A DNA stretch of 64,000 nucleotides from Limnohabitans sp. Hippo3 (GTDB taxonomy: Bacteria > Pseudomonadota > Gammaproteobacteria > Burkholderiales > Burkholderiaceae_C), in NCBI RefSeq assembly GCF_003063665.1, contig NZ_NESF01000004.1, positions 80,483 through 144,482 of the forward strand, read 5' to 3'. Under the pieces are notes generated by a model. That model had not been told where the DNA came from and made no database searches. It saw only the letters and a list, made by a program, of their open reading frames with translations. The position numbers and the translations under genes are program-made. Position 1 is the first letter of the stretch; each line of letters begins with the position of its first letter. Shown here piece by piece: positions 31,957 to 42,066 of the stretch.

Positions 31957-32322
31957 TCAAAATTCAAGGGGTTTCAAGTTGTAGGCAGTATGCCAGTGAA
32001 CCACGCCGTCCCGCTCTGAAAGGTCTATTTTGACCAGGCCGCCACGACAGGGGCCACCGGCACAAGCGCCCGTATCGGGCTGGTAAGTCGCGCCGTGCGT
32101 GGCGCACATGAGCCACCGCCCGGTGTCGTCAAAAAAACGGTCTGGCTGGTAGTCCATTTCCATGGCCACATGGGTGCAGCGGTTCAGGTAGGCGTGCACT
32201 TGGCCCTGGTAACGGATGGCAAAAGCCCGGCAGGTCTGTCCGGCGTACACGATGTCAAAGGGCACCGCCCGTCCGGCGTTGACCAGATCGGCGCTGTTGC
32301 ACAAGGGAATCATCTGCTCCAT
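31957..32322 (-). CDS. Rieske [2Fe-2S] ferredoxin-like protein
   Basis: A 121-residue soluble Rieske protein. The first cluster motif is CTHVAM and the second is CATHGATY (C-x2-H), with the acidic and glycine-rich PDTGACAGGPCRGG after it. These small proteins shuttle electrons to oxygenases; the partner is unknown. The ATG at 32322 is chosen because GAGGGG lies five bases upstream; a TTG at 32340 would overlap gph. The gph-Rieske-S49 order is common in Burkholderiales. Confidence 0.9.
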   Translation of the reverse strand: MEQMIPLCNSADLVNAGRAVPFDIVYAGQTCRAFAIRYQGQVHAYLNRCTHVAMEMDYQPDRFFDDTGRWLMCATHGATYQPDTGACAGGPCRGGLVKIDLSERDGVVHWHTAYNLKPLEF

Positions 32323-32336
32323 GGGGGCCCCTCGTT

Positions 32337-33014
32337 TCAAGCGTGCTGCAACAACCAGTCGTGCAATTCACGCACGCTGTGCGCCACATGGCGCGGCTTC
32401 AGCACATGAAAAGCCTCAGGCTCGTGGGCCCCGTAACTCACGCCCACGCTGGCACAACCTGCATTCAGGGCCATCTGCAGGTCATGCGTGGTGTCGCCAA
32501 TCATCAAGGTGCGCTCGGGCTCTGCGCCAAATTCGCGCATCAACTCGTGCAGCATCAAAGGGTTGGGCTTGCCCGCTGTCTCGTCGGCCGTGCGCGAACC
32601 ATCGAACACACCGCGCAGCTCCACAGCCTGCAAGGCTTCATTTAGACCATGGCGGCTTTTGCCGGTGGCCACCGTCAGCCAGTGGTGCCGGGCTTTGAGG
32701 GCGTCGAGCAAATCCAGCACGCCCTCAAACAGGCTGATGTCGTTCTGGTGCTGCAGGTAATGGTGGCGGTAACGCTCGCCCAGGGCCGGGTATTTGTCTT
32801 TCGGCACATCGGGCGCGGCGTGGGCCAGCGCGGGCAACAGCGACATGCCGATCACATAAGAGGCCGTCTCGCGTGTGGGCTCCTGCCCGCCCACATCCAC
32901 CACCGCCCGCTGGATGCAGCGGGTGATGATGGCGGTGGAGTCAAACAAAGTGCCATCCCAATCGAAAGCGATCAGGTCAAACTGGCGGGGTCTGAAGTGG
33001 GGCATGGTCGACAT
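32337..33014 (-). CDS. gph: HAD-family phosphoglycolate phosphatase-like hydrolase
   Basis: HAD hydrolase with the nucleophile motif FDWDGTLFDS (about residues 18-27), the threonine/serine motif TVATGKSRHGL, and MIGDTTHDLQMALNAG with the acid pair. It has 225 residues, fitting phosphoglycolate phosphatase; the substrate is inferred. The ATG at 33014 overlaps the rluC end by 38 bases. A second ATG three codons later is also possible. Confidence 0.88.
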   Translation of the reverse strand: MSTMPHFRPRQFDLIAFDWDGTLFDSTAIITRCIQRAVVDVGGQEPTRETASYVIGMSLLPALAHAAPDVPKDKYPALGERYRHHYLQHQNDISLFEGVLDLLDALKARHHWLTVATGKSRHGLNEALQAVELRGVFDGSRTADETAGKPNPLMLHELMREFGAEPERTLMIGDTTHDLQMALNAGCASVGVSYGAHEPEAFHVLKPRHVAHSVRELHDWLLQHA

Positions 33015-33978
33015 ACGCTTTCAATTCGGGGGGTAAATCGGCCTGCAGGGCGACACGCTCGGCAGTCACCGGGTGGTTGAACTGCAAGCGCCAGGCATGC
33101 AAAAACATGCGTTTGAGGCCTGGGCTGGCGGACGGCTTCTGGAGTTGGCGATTCCACTCGAAATCGCCGTACTTGTCATCGCCCGCGATCGGATGCCCTT
33201 GCGAGGCCAGGTGCACCCGGATCTGGTGGGTGCGTCCGGTCTTGATGGTGACCTCCAACAAAGTGGCGCCAGGCAAGCGCTGCGCCATTTTGACCAAGGT
33301 GATCGAACGCATGCCGTCCAGGTCTTCAGGGGTGGTGACCCTGACCCGACGCTCACCGTCAGGCAGCAAAAACTTGTGCAGCGGCTGGTCGATCACCTTG
33401 AGTTTGGCGGGCCAGTCGCCCTTGACCAGCGCCAAATAGGTCTTGCCCGTTTCACGCTCACGGAACTGGTCTTGCAGGTGCTTCAGGGCGCTGCGCTTTT
33501 TGGCCACCAGCAAAATCCCGCTGGTGTCGCGGTCCAGCCGATGCACCAATTCCAGCAGCTTGGCCTGGGGTCGGGCTTGGCGCAGCTGCTCAATCACGCC
33601 AAAACTCACCCCCGAGCCGCCATGCACCGCCACCCCGGCCGGTTTGTCAATCGCCATCAGGCTGTCGTCTTCCAAAAGCACCGGAAATTCACGCCCAGGC
33701 GCTGGGCGCTCGGCTTTTTCGGCGACTTTTTCAGAAATACGCACGGGCGGCAAACGCACCTCGTCGCCGTTTTCGACCCGGGTCTCGGCCGACGCACGGC
33801 CTTTGTTGATGCGCACTTCGCCGCTGCGGATGATGCGGTAGACGTGGGTTTTGGGCACACCCTTCAAGTGACGCATCAAAAAGTTGTCCAATCGCTGCCC
33901 GGCCGACTCCTCGTCCACCAACAACCATTTGACGGCGGGCGTCGCAGCAGCGGACTTGGACCCTATAATGTGATTCAC
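32977..33978 (-). CDS. rluC: 23S rRNA pseudouridine(955/2504/2580) synthase
   Basis: Makes pseudouridines in 23S rRNA. An N-terminal S4 RNA-binding domain (QRLDNFLMRHLKGVPKTHVY..GEVRINKGR) is followed by the RluA-type catalytic domain with the aspartate in HRLDRDTSGI. It has 333 residues from the GTG at 33978 (VNHIIGSKSAAATP). The alternative TTG at 34059 adds a tail unlikely to be coding. It faces away from rne, and a TATAAT box for rne lies inside its first codons. Confidence 0.92.
   Translation of the reverse strand: MNHIIGSKSAAATPAVKWLLVDEESAGQRLDNFLMRHLKGVPKTHVYRIIRSGEVRINKGRASAETRVENGDEVRLPPVRISEKVAEKAERPAPGREFPVLLEDDSLMAIDKPAGVAVHGGSGVSFGVIEQLRQARPQAKLLELVHRLDRDTSGILLVAKKRSALKHLQDQFRERETGKTYLALVKGDWPAKLKVIDQPLHKFLLPDGERRVRVTTPEDLDGMRSITLVKMAQRLPGATLLEVTIKTGRTHQIRVHLASQGHPIAGDDKYGDFEWNRQLQKPSASPGLKRMFLHAWRLQFNHPVTAERVALQADLPPELKAYVDHAPLQTPPV
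33964..33969 (+). promoter_or_regulatory. Candidate rne promoter -10 box (TATAAT)
   Basis: A perfect TATAAT on the plus strand, inside the first codons of rluC. It would start a transcript near 33976 and give rne a 5' leader of about 600 nt. No good -35 hexamer is seen at 16-18 bases. Confidence 0.45.
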
Positions 33979-34573
33979 TGGCAATTGGCTGTAAGTGGTT
34001 GATTCAAATGGAAATGAATTCCTGAAGAACTGGAGTTTAGTCCACCACCACCGCGTCAAACCAGATGGTCGATGCCACCCCCGGCACGATTTGCAGACTG
34101 AAGGCCAGCGCCGACAGTGGCCAATCGCCCCGGAGGTTGGGCCGACGCCCTGAAAACCCAGATACGGAATACCCCAAGTCCAGCAGCCCCAACATGGCTG
34201 TTGGACGGATCAAAGCGAGATGGTTGTGTTGTTCGGAACTTTGCTGATGTGCTTGGAGTGGCTCACGAAGCCATTCTGCACAGTCACGCCTCGTGCCGGG
34301 CAGTTGGTCCTGGACACCGGGGGAAGCCCCCGGCAGTGGACGAATGCTTGCACGCCTTTCCCCTCGCCCCATCCACGCGCCACGATCCCCATTCCTGTGC
34401 TCACGCACAGCTGAATGGCGATCACCTTCGGCAATTCCCTTCGTTTCAGGCGTCAGCTCCGGCAACGGAGGCTTTGAGATTCCCAGGAATCCAGAGCCAG
34501 TTGTGTAAACAGGTTCCAGACAGCAGGCATTTTTCTGCACTGGGGCCAATGCTGACAAGAGAAGGAACGCATC
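33979..34573 (+). other. rne 5' leader region (595 bases, no gene)
   Basis: The stretch between the divergent rluC and rne holds no convincing ORF. It contains a strong hairpin CCGGGGG (34317-34323) / CCCCCGG (34327-34333) and a smaller one GATTCC (34478-34483) / GGAATC (34486-34491). In enterobacteria the long rne leader is the site where RNase E limits its own synthesis, so a similar role is plausible here (inference). Confidence 0.5.
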
Positions 34574-37500
34574 ATGAAACGGATGCTGATCAACGCCACG
34601 CAAGCTGAAGAGCGCCGCCTGGCCATCGTCGATGGACAAAAACTCCTCGACTACGAAATCGAAATAGAAGGCCGCGAACAGCGCAAGGGCAACATCTACC
34701 AAGCGGTGGTGACCCGCGTCGAGCCCTCGCTCGAAGCCTGCTTTGTGGACTACGGCGAAGACCGCCACGGCTTTTTGCCCTTCAAGGAAATCTCGCGCCA
34801 ATACTTTGCCGAAGGCGTGTCCGTCAGCCAGGCCCGCATCCAGGACGTCATCAAAGAAGGCCAGTCCCTCTTGGTGCAGGTCGAGAAAGAAGAGCGCGGC
34901 AACAAAGGCGCAGCGCTCACCACCTTCGTCAGCCTGGCTGGTCGTTATGTGGTGCTCATGCCCAACAACCCCCGTGGTGGTGGCGTCAGCCGCCGCATCG
35001 AGGGCGACGACCGCGCAGAGCTCAAAGAAGCCATGGACCAGCTGGAGTACCCCAAGGGAATGTCGATCATTGCGCGTACCGCAGGCATCGGCCGCTCCGC
35101 GCCCGAGCTGCAGTGGGACCTGAACTATTTGCTCAAGCTCTGGAGCGCCATCGATGGCGCCTCCAAAGGCGGCAAGGGTGCCTTCCTGATTTACCAGGAA
35201 TCCTCGCTGGTCATCCGCGCGATTCGTGACTATTTCAACAACGACATCGGCGACATCCTGATCGACACCGACGACATCTACGACCAGGCTCAGCAGTTCA
35301 TGAGCCACGTGATGCCCGAATTTGCGCCCCGCGTGAAACGCTACCGCGACGACGCGCCGCTGTTCAGCCGTTTCCAGATCGAGCACCAGATCGAATCGGC
35401 CTATGCCCGCACGGTGCAACTGCCTTCGGGTGGCGCCATCGTGATCGACCACACCGAAGCCTTGGTGTCGGTCGACGTCAACTCCGCCCGCGCCATCAAG
35501 GGCGGTGACATCGAGGAAACCGCTACCCGCACCAACCTGGAAGCCGCCGACGAAGTGGCCCGCCAGATGCGCTTGCGCGACCTCGGTGGCCTGATCGTGA
35601 TCGACTTCATCGACATGGAAGAGTCGAAAAACCGCCGCGAGGTGGAAAACCGCCTGCGCGACGCCTTGCGCCAGGACCGTGCACGCGTGCAGTTCGGCAC
35701 CATCAGCAAATTCGGCCTCATGGAAATGAGCCGCCAGCGCTTGAAGCCTGCCCTGTCTGAAGGTGCGTCCATCCCCTGCCCCCGCTGCGGCGGCGCGGGC
35801 CACATCCGTGACACCGAAAGCTCGGCATTGCAGATCCTGCGCATCATCCAGGAAGAGTCCATGAAGGACAACAGCGCCGCCGTGCACGCGCAAGTGCCCG
35901 TCGAAGTGGCCTCCTTCCTGCTAAACGAAAAGCGCTCCGAGATCGCCAAGATCGAACTGCAGCAACGCATCAACGTGCTGCTGGTGCCCAACAAGTCGCT
36001 GGAAACCCCGCACTACAAACTCGAGCGCCTGAAGCACGACGACCCGCGCCTGGACCGCATCGAAGCCAGCTACAAGATGGCCGAAGAGATCGAAGATGCA
36101 ACCACCGTCACGCGCCGTTCGCAAGAGCCCACCAACAAGCAAACGCCTGTCATCAAGGGCGTGTTGCCCGATGCACCTGCGCCGATTGCCCCGGTCAAGC
36201 CCGAAGCCCCGGTGGCTGCGGCCAAGCCTGCACGCAAAGCCGCAGCAGCCCCCGTGGTCGCTCCAGCAGCCTCCGGCGGTTTCTTTGGCTGGTTGAAAAA
36301 CCTGTTCGGTGGCAGCGCCCCTGAAGCAGCCCCCGCAACTGTGGGCAAGAAAGACGACAAAGCACGCGAAGGCCGCAACGGCGAGCGCCGCAACGAGGCC
36401 CGCGAAGGTGGCCGCGATGGCGAACGACGTGAAGGTGGCCGTGACGGCCGCCGTGGTGGACGCGATGGCCGCCGTGGCGAGCGCAGCGAAAACGCCACAA
36501 GCGAAGTCCGCGCACCCCGCGAAGGTGGTCGTCGTGGTGAAGGCCGCGGCGAGGCACGTGCCGAAGGTCGAAACGAATTACGTGAAGGCGAAGCCCGCCC
36601 CGCACGCGGCGAACGCGCTGAGCGGGGTGAGCGCGCAGAACGTCCTGCAGGCGAGCGCGCACCGCGCGAAGGCCGCCGCGACGGTCGTGGCGAGAACCGC
36701 AATGAAGGCAGAAACGAAGGCCGCAGCGATGCAACACCCGAGTTGAACGCCGATGGCACTGAAGTGCGCAGCGAGCGTGCACCCCGTGGCGAAGGCCGTG
36801 GTGAGGGGCGCCGCGAGCGTGGCGAGCGCAACGGTGAAGGCCGTCGTGAGCGCGGCGAACGCGGTGGTGAACGCCGCCCAGCAGACGCTGCAGCCAGCGA
36901 TGCCCAGGCTGCTGAGACCGAGGTGATCACCGCCGAAGGACAAGAAGGCAACGCGACGCAAGAAGGCGGTGCGCCGTCTGAGAACAACGGCGAGCGCCGT
37001 GAACGCCGCTCTCGTGACCGCTACGGCCGTGACCGCCGCGAACGTGCTGGCGAACCCCGCCAGGACAACCTGGGCGAAGAAGCTCAAAGCAACCTGAATG
37101 CCGACTCAGCCACCGCACCCAGCGCAGAAACCACGGCTGAAGACCGGCCAGCGCCACGCTCGTACTTTGAACGTGCACAGCAAGCTGCTGCAGCGCCCGT
37201 TGCTGCCGCAGCCGAAGCCCAGTCCGCCAGCACCGAAGCGCCCGCAGCACCTGTGGTCACAGCTTCGGCTGTGTCTGCTCCGGTTGAGGCCCCAGCAGCC
37301 CCCGCAGCCGCTCCTGTGGTGGTCACGCCGCCCGCAGCACCTGCTGCGGCACCCCAAGCGGCTGCACGCACGGGTCTGCCTTCCGTGGCGAACTACACCC
37401 TGGAAATCGACAGCTTGCAGCAAGTGGCGCAAAGCTCTGGCTTGATTTGGGTGAACTCTGACGCCGCCAAAGTGGCCGCTGTCCAGGCTGCCATTGCCGC

Positions 37501-37618
37501 TGAACCCCAACCGGTTCGCGTGCCACGCGAGCGTCCGCCCGCTGTGGTGCTGGACGAGGGCCCGCTGGTGTTGGTGGAAACACGCAAAGACCTGAAAGAC
37601 ATGAACTTGCCTTTCTGA
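34574..37618 (+). CDS. rne: Ribonuclease E
   Basis: Main endonuclease of mRNA decay and rRNA/tRNA processing, and degradosome scaffold at the inner membrane. The N-terminal half has the S1 domain (about residues 36-125), the 5'-sensor and DNase I-like part with [13 protein letters not shown] (metal aspartate) and the zinc-link CPRCGG near residue 400. From about residue 590 to 830 the protein is a low-complexity Arg/Glu/Gly-rich RNA-binding region. An Ala/Pro-rich linker and a C-terminal block ([20 protein letters not shown]) follow. It has 1014 residues. GAAGGAA precedes the ATG. A strong terminator follows. Confidence 0.96.
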   Translation: MKRMLINATQAEERRLAIVDGQKLLDYEIEIEGREQRKGNIYQAVVTRVEPSLEACFVDYGEDRHGFLPFKEISRQYFAEGVSVSQARIQDVIKEGQSLLVQVEKEERGNKGAALTTFVSLAGRYVVLMPNNPRGGGVSRRIEGDDRAELKEAMDQLEYPKGMSIIARTAGIGRSAPELQWDLNYLLKLWSAIDGASKGGKGAFLIYQESSLVIRAIRDYFNNDIGDILIDTDDIYDQAQQFMSHVMPEFAPRVKRYRDDAPLFSRFQIEHQIESAYARTVQLPSGGAIVIDHTEALVSVDVNSARAIKGGDIEETATRTNLEAADEVARQMRLRDLGGLIVIDFIDMEESKNRREVENRLRDALRQDRARVQFGTISKFGLMEMSRQRLKPALSEGASIPCPRCGGAGHIRDTESSALQILRIIQEESMKDNSAAVHAQVPVEVASFLLNEKRSEIAKIELQQRINVLLVPNKSLETPHYKLERLKHDDPRLDRIEASYKMAEEIEDATTVTRRSQEPTNKQTPVIKGVLPDAPAPIAPVKPEAPVAAAKPARKAAAAPVVAPAASGGFFGWLKNLFGGSAPEAAPATVGKKDDKAREGRNGERRNEAREGGRDGERREGGRDGRRGGRDGRRGERSENATSEVRAPREGGRRGEGRGEARAEGRNELREGEARPARGERAERGERAERPAGERAPREGRRDGRGENRNEGRNEGRSDATPELNADGTEVRSERAPRGEGRGEGRRERGERNGEGRRERGERGGERRPADAAASDAQAAETEVITAEGQEGNATQEGGAPSENNGERRERRSRDRYGRDRRERAGEPRQDNLGEEAQSNLNADSATAPSAETTAEDRPAPRSYFERAQQAAAAPVAAAAEAQSASTEAPAAPVVTASAVSAPVEAPAAPAAAPVVVTPPAAPAAAPQAAARTGLPSVANYTLEIDSLQQVAQSSGLIWVNSDAAKVAAVQAAIAAEPQPVRVPRERPPAVVLDEGPLVLVETRKDLKDMNLPF

Positions 37619-37628
37619 TCCACGGGTC

Positions 37629-37660
37629 AAAAAAACCGGGCGATTTGCCCGGTTTTTTTT
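37629..37660 (+). terminator. Rho-independent terminator after rne
   Basis: AAAAAAACCGGGC (37629-37641) pairs with GCCCGGTTTTTTT (from 37647), loop GATTT, ending in a run of eight T. It lies eleven bases after the rne stop. Confidence 0.92.
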
Positions 37661-37746
37661 CGCCTGTGCCCCGCGAGCTTGGGGTTCACAGGCATGGAAA
37701 CTCGGTCAAGCCGGGTGTGGCCGAGTCGGGCGGAATGAGCTGCTTG

Positions 37747-37773
37747 TGTCATGCCCGCGAGCGCGGGCATCCA
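37747..37773. repeat. Dispersed palindromic repeat, copy 6
   Basis: TGTCATGCCCGCG-A-GCGCGGGCATCCA, a full-length copy with perfect arms ATGCCCGCG/CGCGGGCAT. Confidence 0.8.
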
Positions 37774-37813
37774 TCGCACACGGGGCCAGGGGGCACGGGC
37801 CCTCACTCAGACT

Positions 37814-37840
37814 TGTCATACCCGCGAAGGCGGGTATCCA
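37814..37840. repeat. Dispersed palindromic repeat, copy 7
   Basis: TGTCATACCCGCGAAGGCGGGTATCCA, perfect arms ATACCCGC/GCGGGTAT, 40 bases after copy 6 in the same orientation. Confidence 0.8.
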
Positions 37841-37889
37841 TGTTGGCTTGACCACACAGCCCAGCAATCGCACTGCAGGCACACACGGG

Positions 37890-37917
37890 TGGATACCCGG
37901 TCAAGCCGTGTATGACA
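37890..37917. repeat. Dispersed palindromic repeat, copy 8 (inverted orientation)
   Basis: TGGATACCCGGTCAAGCCGTGTATGACA, opposite orientation to copies 6 and 7. Arms partly degraded. Confidence 0.7.
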
Positions 37918-37964
37918 AAGCAAGAAGCCCGGTGGACTGGGCCAGGCCGCTTGGGCGTGGGCTC

Positions 37965-39260
37965 TCAGGGCTGCGCCACCAGGGCGGCCTGTTTCCAGGC
38001 GGCCGTGGCCGCTGCGGGCTCCTGCCGCTGCTCGGCCAATTCGGCCAAAGCGCACCAAGCGCTGCGTTGGAGTACAGGCGCCTGCAAACCCTTGACAGCT
38101 TGCGACAACAGGCCTTGCGCCTTGCCCCACAGCTGGTGACGCAAGCACAGCATACCGGCCAGGTACTGCCAGCGCGCATCCTGCGGATGGGCTAGCTGGG
38201 CCGCCTCCACCCGGGCCAACCATTGGCGCGCATCGCTGGTTTGCGCATCGGCCAACGCCGCGTCCAAGGCTTGCACCATGCGCGCTAGCTGATCGGGTGT
38301 CCAGCTGGATGAAAGAGACTGCAAAGCCCCCCAAACAGGCTGCAACCACTGCCTGGCCATGACCGCTGAGCCACCCACAGCCAGCAGTCGCCAGGCGGCC
38401 TCGGCGGCCAGATCGGGCATTTCACGTTGGGCCGCACTCAAGCCCAACCACAAACGCTGCACGCCATCTGCATCGTGCGTGTGCGACAGCCACTCCAGTA
38501 TCAAGCTGCGCACCAGACTGTTGGCGGTGGCTGGCGTGAAGGCCCGATGCTTGGCCAGCAAAAGTGCCGTGTCCAGCGCCTGAGCAGGTTGCCCGGCCAG
38601 GCGGGCGGCCTTGAGCTGCAGCCGCATGGCCACCATGCGGCGGGCTGTCGCAGGGGGCAAGGACTGCAAAAGTTCCAGACTGCCGGCAGCATCACGGTCA
38701 TCCAGCAGCCAGCGCGCGGCGCGAAGCTGGGCGCCTTCGGTCAAGGTCTGGCGCTCGGCCGATGGCCCGCTGCGCGCGGCTTCCAGCGCCGACTGCCCAT
38801 GGCCTTGTCGCAGATCGCGGTCCTGCAAAGCGTGGGCCGACTCGGCCACCATGATGTGCGCCACGGTGCGCAAAGAAACCGCATGGTCCAGCTCCAGTCC
38901 CGCATCGCGCAGCAACGCTTCTTTTTCCAGCGCCATTTGCGCGGCCTTGCGGGCCCGCAAAAAACGCCCGGCCATGAACTGGCTGATGGATTCCAGCAGG
39001 GCGGCATGGGTAGCCCGTTCTTTTTGCTGCATGCGCCAGCGTCTGGCTTGCTGAGGCAAAGACAACAAAGCCGACAAAGCCTGCTGGGCCAGCACCACCA
39101 CCAGCACGACCAAGCCCAAAACCAGCAAAACCAGATTGAGCGACAAATCAATCCGGTACGGCGTGAGGAACAAGGTCACGGTGCCCTGGTTGTTCCCCGC
39201 CAGCCATGCCGCAGCCGCAGCCAAAGCGAACAAGCTGATGAGCCAAAGTGCTGCACGCAT
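37965..39260 (-). CDS. hemY: HemY N-terminal/TPR membrane protein
   Basis: The proteobacterial HemY of the hemCDXY cluster (not the protoporphyrinogen oxidase of Gram-positives). It has two N-terminal membrane helices (about residues 3-20 and 41-62), then the HemY_N pattern RKAAQMALEKEALL and helical TPR-like repeats to residue 431. The biochemical role is unresolved; it is tied to heme synthesis by context. The ATG at 39260 follows the hemX stop by seven bases. Confidence 0.9.
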   Translation of the reverse strand: MRAALWLISLFALAAAAAWLAGNNQGTVTLFLTPYRIDLSLNLVLLVLGLVVLVVVLAQQALSALLSLPQQARRWRMQQKERATHAALLESISQFMAGRFLRARKAAQMALEKEALLRDAGLELDHAVSLRTVAHIMVAESAHALQDRDLRQGHGQSALEAARSGPSAERQTLTEGAQLRAARWLLDDRDAAGSLELLQSLPPATARRMVAMRLQLKAARLAGQPAQALDTALLLAKHRAFTPATANSLVRSLILEWLSHTHDADGVQRLWLGLSAAQREMPDLAAEAAWRLLAVGGSAVMARQWLQPVWGALQSLSSSWTPDQLARMVQALDAALADAQTSDARQWLARVEAAQLAHPQDARWQYLAGMLCLRHQLWGKAQGLLSQAVKGLQAPVLQRSAWCALAELAEQRQEPAAATAAWKQAALVAQP

Positions 39261-39267
39261 GCGGACC

Positions 39268-40293
39268 TTACCTTCCGGCCGCCGCCGTGGCCAGGGCCGT
39301 CAAGGAACCCTCCAGGCGTGGCGTTTCACTGGCTTTCAACTGCACCGCGGATTGGTCCAGCAACTGCAGCATCTGGGTGGTCTTGCGAGAAGACCCGTCG
39401 GCATAGCGGCGCACGATCACCGCCGCAGACGCCAGGTCGGCACGCGCCGCATCTTTTTGCCGTGCGAGCAAACCCAGGCGGGCGTTGAGCAGTTTCAGCT
39501 TGAGGTTTTCACGCAGGAAAAACCCCTGCTCGGGTGTCAACAGGGCGGCCTCGGGTGACTCGATGCGGCTGACCCGCACCAAGCCCTTGAGCTGGTCTGC
39601 AAACTGGTTCAGACCCGCCATCCACCAGGAAGGGGCCGCGGTCTGCCCTGGGGCCAAAGAACGGTTCATGGCCGCTGCCGGCAACTCCTGGTTGGCCAGT
39701 GTCAAACCGTCGACCAACGCCACGCCTTCGTCCAACTTGATCAACAAACCCGGCAAATCGAAGGTCTGCGCCGTGCTCAGACGCTCCAGATCTTTTTCAA
39801 GCGCCCGCAGCACCGGGGCCAGGCGCGGCTGAGCGGCCCGCTGCACGCGCGTCTGCGCCGATTTGAGCGCAGCGATCAACGGTTCGGCACTGCCCGTCAG
39901 TTGGGCCTGTTGCTGGGCCATGCGCAGCGCCGCTTCAATGTCCACCACCAGGTTTTCGTCGCGCGAACGCGACAGGCTTTGCATCAATTCTTCCAGCTGA
40001 CCCCGCTGCAAAGCCACCTCGCCCAGACGGGCCTCGACCAAAGCCAAGCGGGCGGCGCTGTCCTTCACCGTTTCTTGCGCCTGCTTGGCCCACGCTTTGG
40101 CTTCCAGGGATTGCTGGCCCGCATCGGCACTTTGGCGCGCCAGTTGTTCCTGAATGCGTGCCAACTTCTGCCAGAGCAACACAGACACCAGCAAAGCCAA
40201 ACCCGCCAGCGCCACAGGCAGCCAACGTAGCCAGGCGCGCCGCACCGACCTGGGTGGTGCAGAAATGGCGTCGGTCTCAGGTGTGGGTGTCAT
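39268..40293 (-). CDS. hemX: HemX-like uroporphyrin methylase-associated membrane protein
   Basis: A 341-residue single-pass inner-membrane protein: one helix at about residues 24-42, then a long coiled-coil region (residues about 45-110) and an alpha-helical periplasmic part. Annotated as uroporphyrinogen-III C-methyltransferase HemX in many genomes, but it lacks a SAM site and probably does not methylate. It may be a scaffold. The ATG at 40293 overlaps the hemD stop (ATGA). Confidence 0.88.
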   Translation of the reverse strand: MTPTPETDAISAPPRSVRRAWLRWLPVALAGLALLVSVLLWQKLARIQEQLARQSADAGQQSLEAKAWAKQAQETVKDSAARLALVEARLGEVALQRGQLEELMQSLSRSRDENLVVDIEAALRMAQQQAQLTGSAEPLIAALKSAQTRVQRAAQPRLAPVLRALEKDLERLSTAQTFDLPGLLIKLDEGVALVDGLTLANQELPAAAMNRSLAPGQTAAPSWWMAGLNQFADQLKGLVRVSRIESPEAALLTPEQGFFLRENLKLKLLNARLGLLARQKDAARADLASAAVIVRRYADGSSRKTTQMLQLLDQSAVQLKASETPRLEGSLTALATAAAGR

Positions 40294-41114
40294 GCCAGCG
40301 ATTTTATAGACTCGGCCTGCGCATCCACAGCCGCAGGCACCAGATCCACCCGCCCCCAGCCTGCTTGTTGCAAGCGCTGTGCGATGCGCGGGTGCGTGGC
40401 CAAGGCCCGCGCCTGCGCCAAAGGCAAGTCAGGACAGGCCTGCACGAGGTGTTGCGCCGCCTCGGAACTGCTGAACAGCCACGCGCGGCCCTCGCGCACA
40501 GCCTGGCGGGCACGGCTTTGCTCTGCAGGCGTCAACTCTGGGGCCTGGCGCACATAGGCCACGGCTTGTAACACCTGCAGGCCCGCGCTTTCGAGCTGCA
40601 GCGCCAGCCAATCACGCCCTGCGAGCTGCCCCCGGGCATCGGCGCCACGCACGATCAGCACCGAAGGCCTGGACGGGGAAGCCGCCACTGCGGCTTGCAC
40701 CCGCTGCGCCACCAAGACCCACAAAGCTTCCGAATCGAACTGGGGCGCGTCTTCATCGGGTGAATCGATCAGGCCCTCAGGCCAGCCCGCCGCGAGCAAT
40801 GCAGCCCGGGTGCCCGGGCCGGTCGACCAGGCGCGGCAGCTGGGCATCGGCAGGCCCGCAGGCCGGGCCGCCATGAAAAAACGCACCGCATTGGCGCTGA
40901 CAAACATCAGCGCCAAATGGCCAGGCACCGCCTGCCAGACCGACTCCAGTGCCGAAGGCTCGGGCAAGGCCGCGATCTCGATCAGGGGAAACGTCTCGCA
41001 AGGCACACCCCGCGCCTGCAAGGCGTCGGCCCAAGTCTGGGCCTCACGCGCAGGACGCGTCACGATCACCCGGCAAGGGGCTGCGGCAGCAGAAATGGCA
41101 GACGCCAGCGCCAT
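40290..41114 (-). CDS. hemD: Uroporphyrinogen-III synthase
   Basis: Closes hydroxymethylbilane into uroporphyrinogen III. The weakly conserved two-domain HemD fold is seen from VIVTRPAREAQTWADALQ and FPLIEIAALPEP at the start to FSSSEAAQHLVQA and ATHPRIAQRLQQAGWGRVDLVP at the end. It has 274 residues from the ATG at 41114; the longer frame from 41372 is a shadow of hemC. It starts 14 bases after hemC. Confidence 0.92.
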   Translation of the reverse strand: MALASAISAAAAPCRVIVTRPAREAQTWADALQARGVPCETFPLIEIAALPEPSALESVWQAVPGHLALMFVSANAVRFFMAARPAGLPMPSCRAWSTGPGTRAALLAAGWPEGLIDSPDEDAPQFDSEALWVLVAQRVQAAVAASPSRPSVLIVRGADARGQLAGRDWLALQLESAGLQVLQAVAYVRQAPELTPAEQSRARQAVREGRAWLFSSSEAAQHLVQACPDLPLAQARALATHPRIAQRLQQAGWGRVDLVPAAVDAQAESIKSLA

Positions 41115-41128
41115 GTCAGCGCCAGACC

Positions 41129-42046
41129 TCAATGCGCTCCGCCGTCGCGCAAAGCCTGCGCCACACTCAGGCCCAGCGCTTCTGCGGCTTGCAAGCCCTC
41201 GGCGCTGGCCTGCGCATCGGCGGTGACCAGGGTGGTCGCGCCTTCCGGGTCGCCCCAGGCCGCTTGCAGCTTGAGCACACCCGCCTCGATGGTGGCGTGC
41301 GCGGCCAAAGGCATGGAGCAGCTGCCGCCCAGGGCGCGGCTCACCGCCCGCTCGGCCGCCACGCGCCGCCACGACGGCGCATCGGCCAGCTGCGCCAGCA
41401 GGGCACGCAAATCGGCCCGGTCGCTGCGGATTTCAATGCCCAAAGCGCCCTGCCCTGCGGCGGGCAGCATTTGGTCGGTTTCAAAAATGTGGCGAATCCG
41501 CTCGGACAAGCCCAGGCGCTTGAGGCCCGCTGCTGCGAGCACGATGCCCGCGTACTGGCCTTCGTCGAGTTTGCGCAGGCGCGTGTCCAGATTGCCGCGC
41601 AAGGGTTCGATCTTCAAATCCGGGCGCAAGGCGCGCAGCAACACGGTGCGGCGCAGGCTCGATGTGCCGACCACCGCACCTGGCGGCAAGTCTTCCAGCC
41701 GGGCGTATTGCGGCGAGACCCAGGCGTCACGCGGGTCTTCGCGCTCCATCACACAGGCCAACTCAAAGCCCTCGGGCATGTCCATGGGCACATCCTTGAG
41801 CGAATGCACCGCGATATCGGCGTGGCCTTCCTGCAAGGCCACTTCCAGCTCTTTAACAAACAGGCCTTTGCCGCCGACTTTGGACAGGCTGCGGTCCAGA
41901 ATCTGGTCGCCCTGGGTGGTCATGCCCAGCAGCCGGACCTGGCAACCACGGGCCTCGAGCAGGGACTTGACATGTTCGGCCTGCCACAGAGCCAGGCGGC
42001 TTTCTCGGGTGGCGATGACGATGGCGGGCTGGTGGGTCTCGGTCAC
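41129..42046 (-). CDS. hemC: Porphobilinogen deaminase (hydroxymethylbilane synthase)
   Basis: Joins four porphobilinogens into hydroxymethylbilane. [16 protein letters not shown] at the start, [19 protein letters not shown] with the catalytic aspartate, and [11 protein letters not shown] with the dipyrromethane-binding Cys243 are present. It has 305 residues. It heads hemC-hemD-hemX-hemY and diverges from ppc. The gap contains an inverted repeat at 42067-42083. Confidence 0.97.
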   Translation of the reverse strand: MTETHQPAIVIATRESRLALWQAEHVKSLLEARGCQVRLLGMTTQGDQILDRSLSKVGGKGLFVKELEVALQEGHADIAVHSLKDVPMDMPEGFELACVMEREDPRDAWVSPQYARLEDLPPGAVVGTSSLRRTVLLRALRPDLKIEPLRGNLDTRLRKLDEGQYAGIVLAAAGLKRLGLSERIRHIFETDQMLPAAGQGALGIEIRSDRADLRALLAQLADAPSWRRVAAERAVSRALGGSCSMPLAAHATIEAGVLKLQAAWGDPEGATTLVTADAQASAEGLQAAEALGLSVAQALRDGGAH

Positions 42047-42066
42047 GACGGGCTTTCTGAAAAATT

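Larger units (their letters stand above)
37661..37964. other. rne-hemY spacer made largely of dispersed repeats
   Basis: About 300 bases between the rne terminator and the convergent hemY stop. No gene is seen. Three copies of the dispersed palindrome occupy it (37747-37773, 37814-37840, 37890-37917). Confidence 0.7.

Noticed and set aside
34037..35893. Minus-strand ORF of 618 codons over the start of rne
   Set aside because: Antisense to the conserved RNase E catalytic half; composition typical of a GC-rich shadow frame.
36346..37100. Repetitive sequence that could be taken for a CRISPR or tandem repeat array
   Set aside because: It is the Arg/Glu/Gly-rich coding region of rne; repeats are short, irregular and kept in frame.
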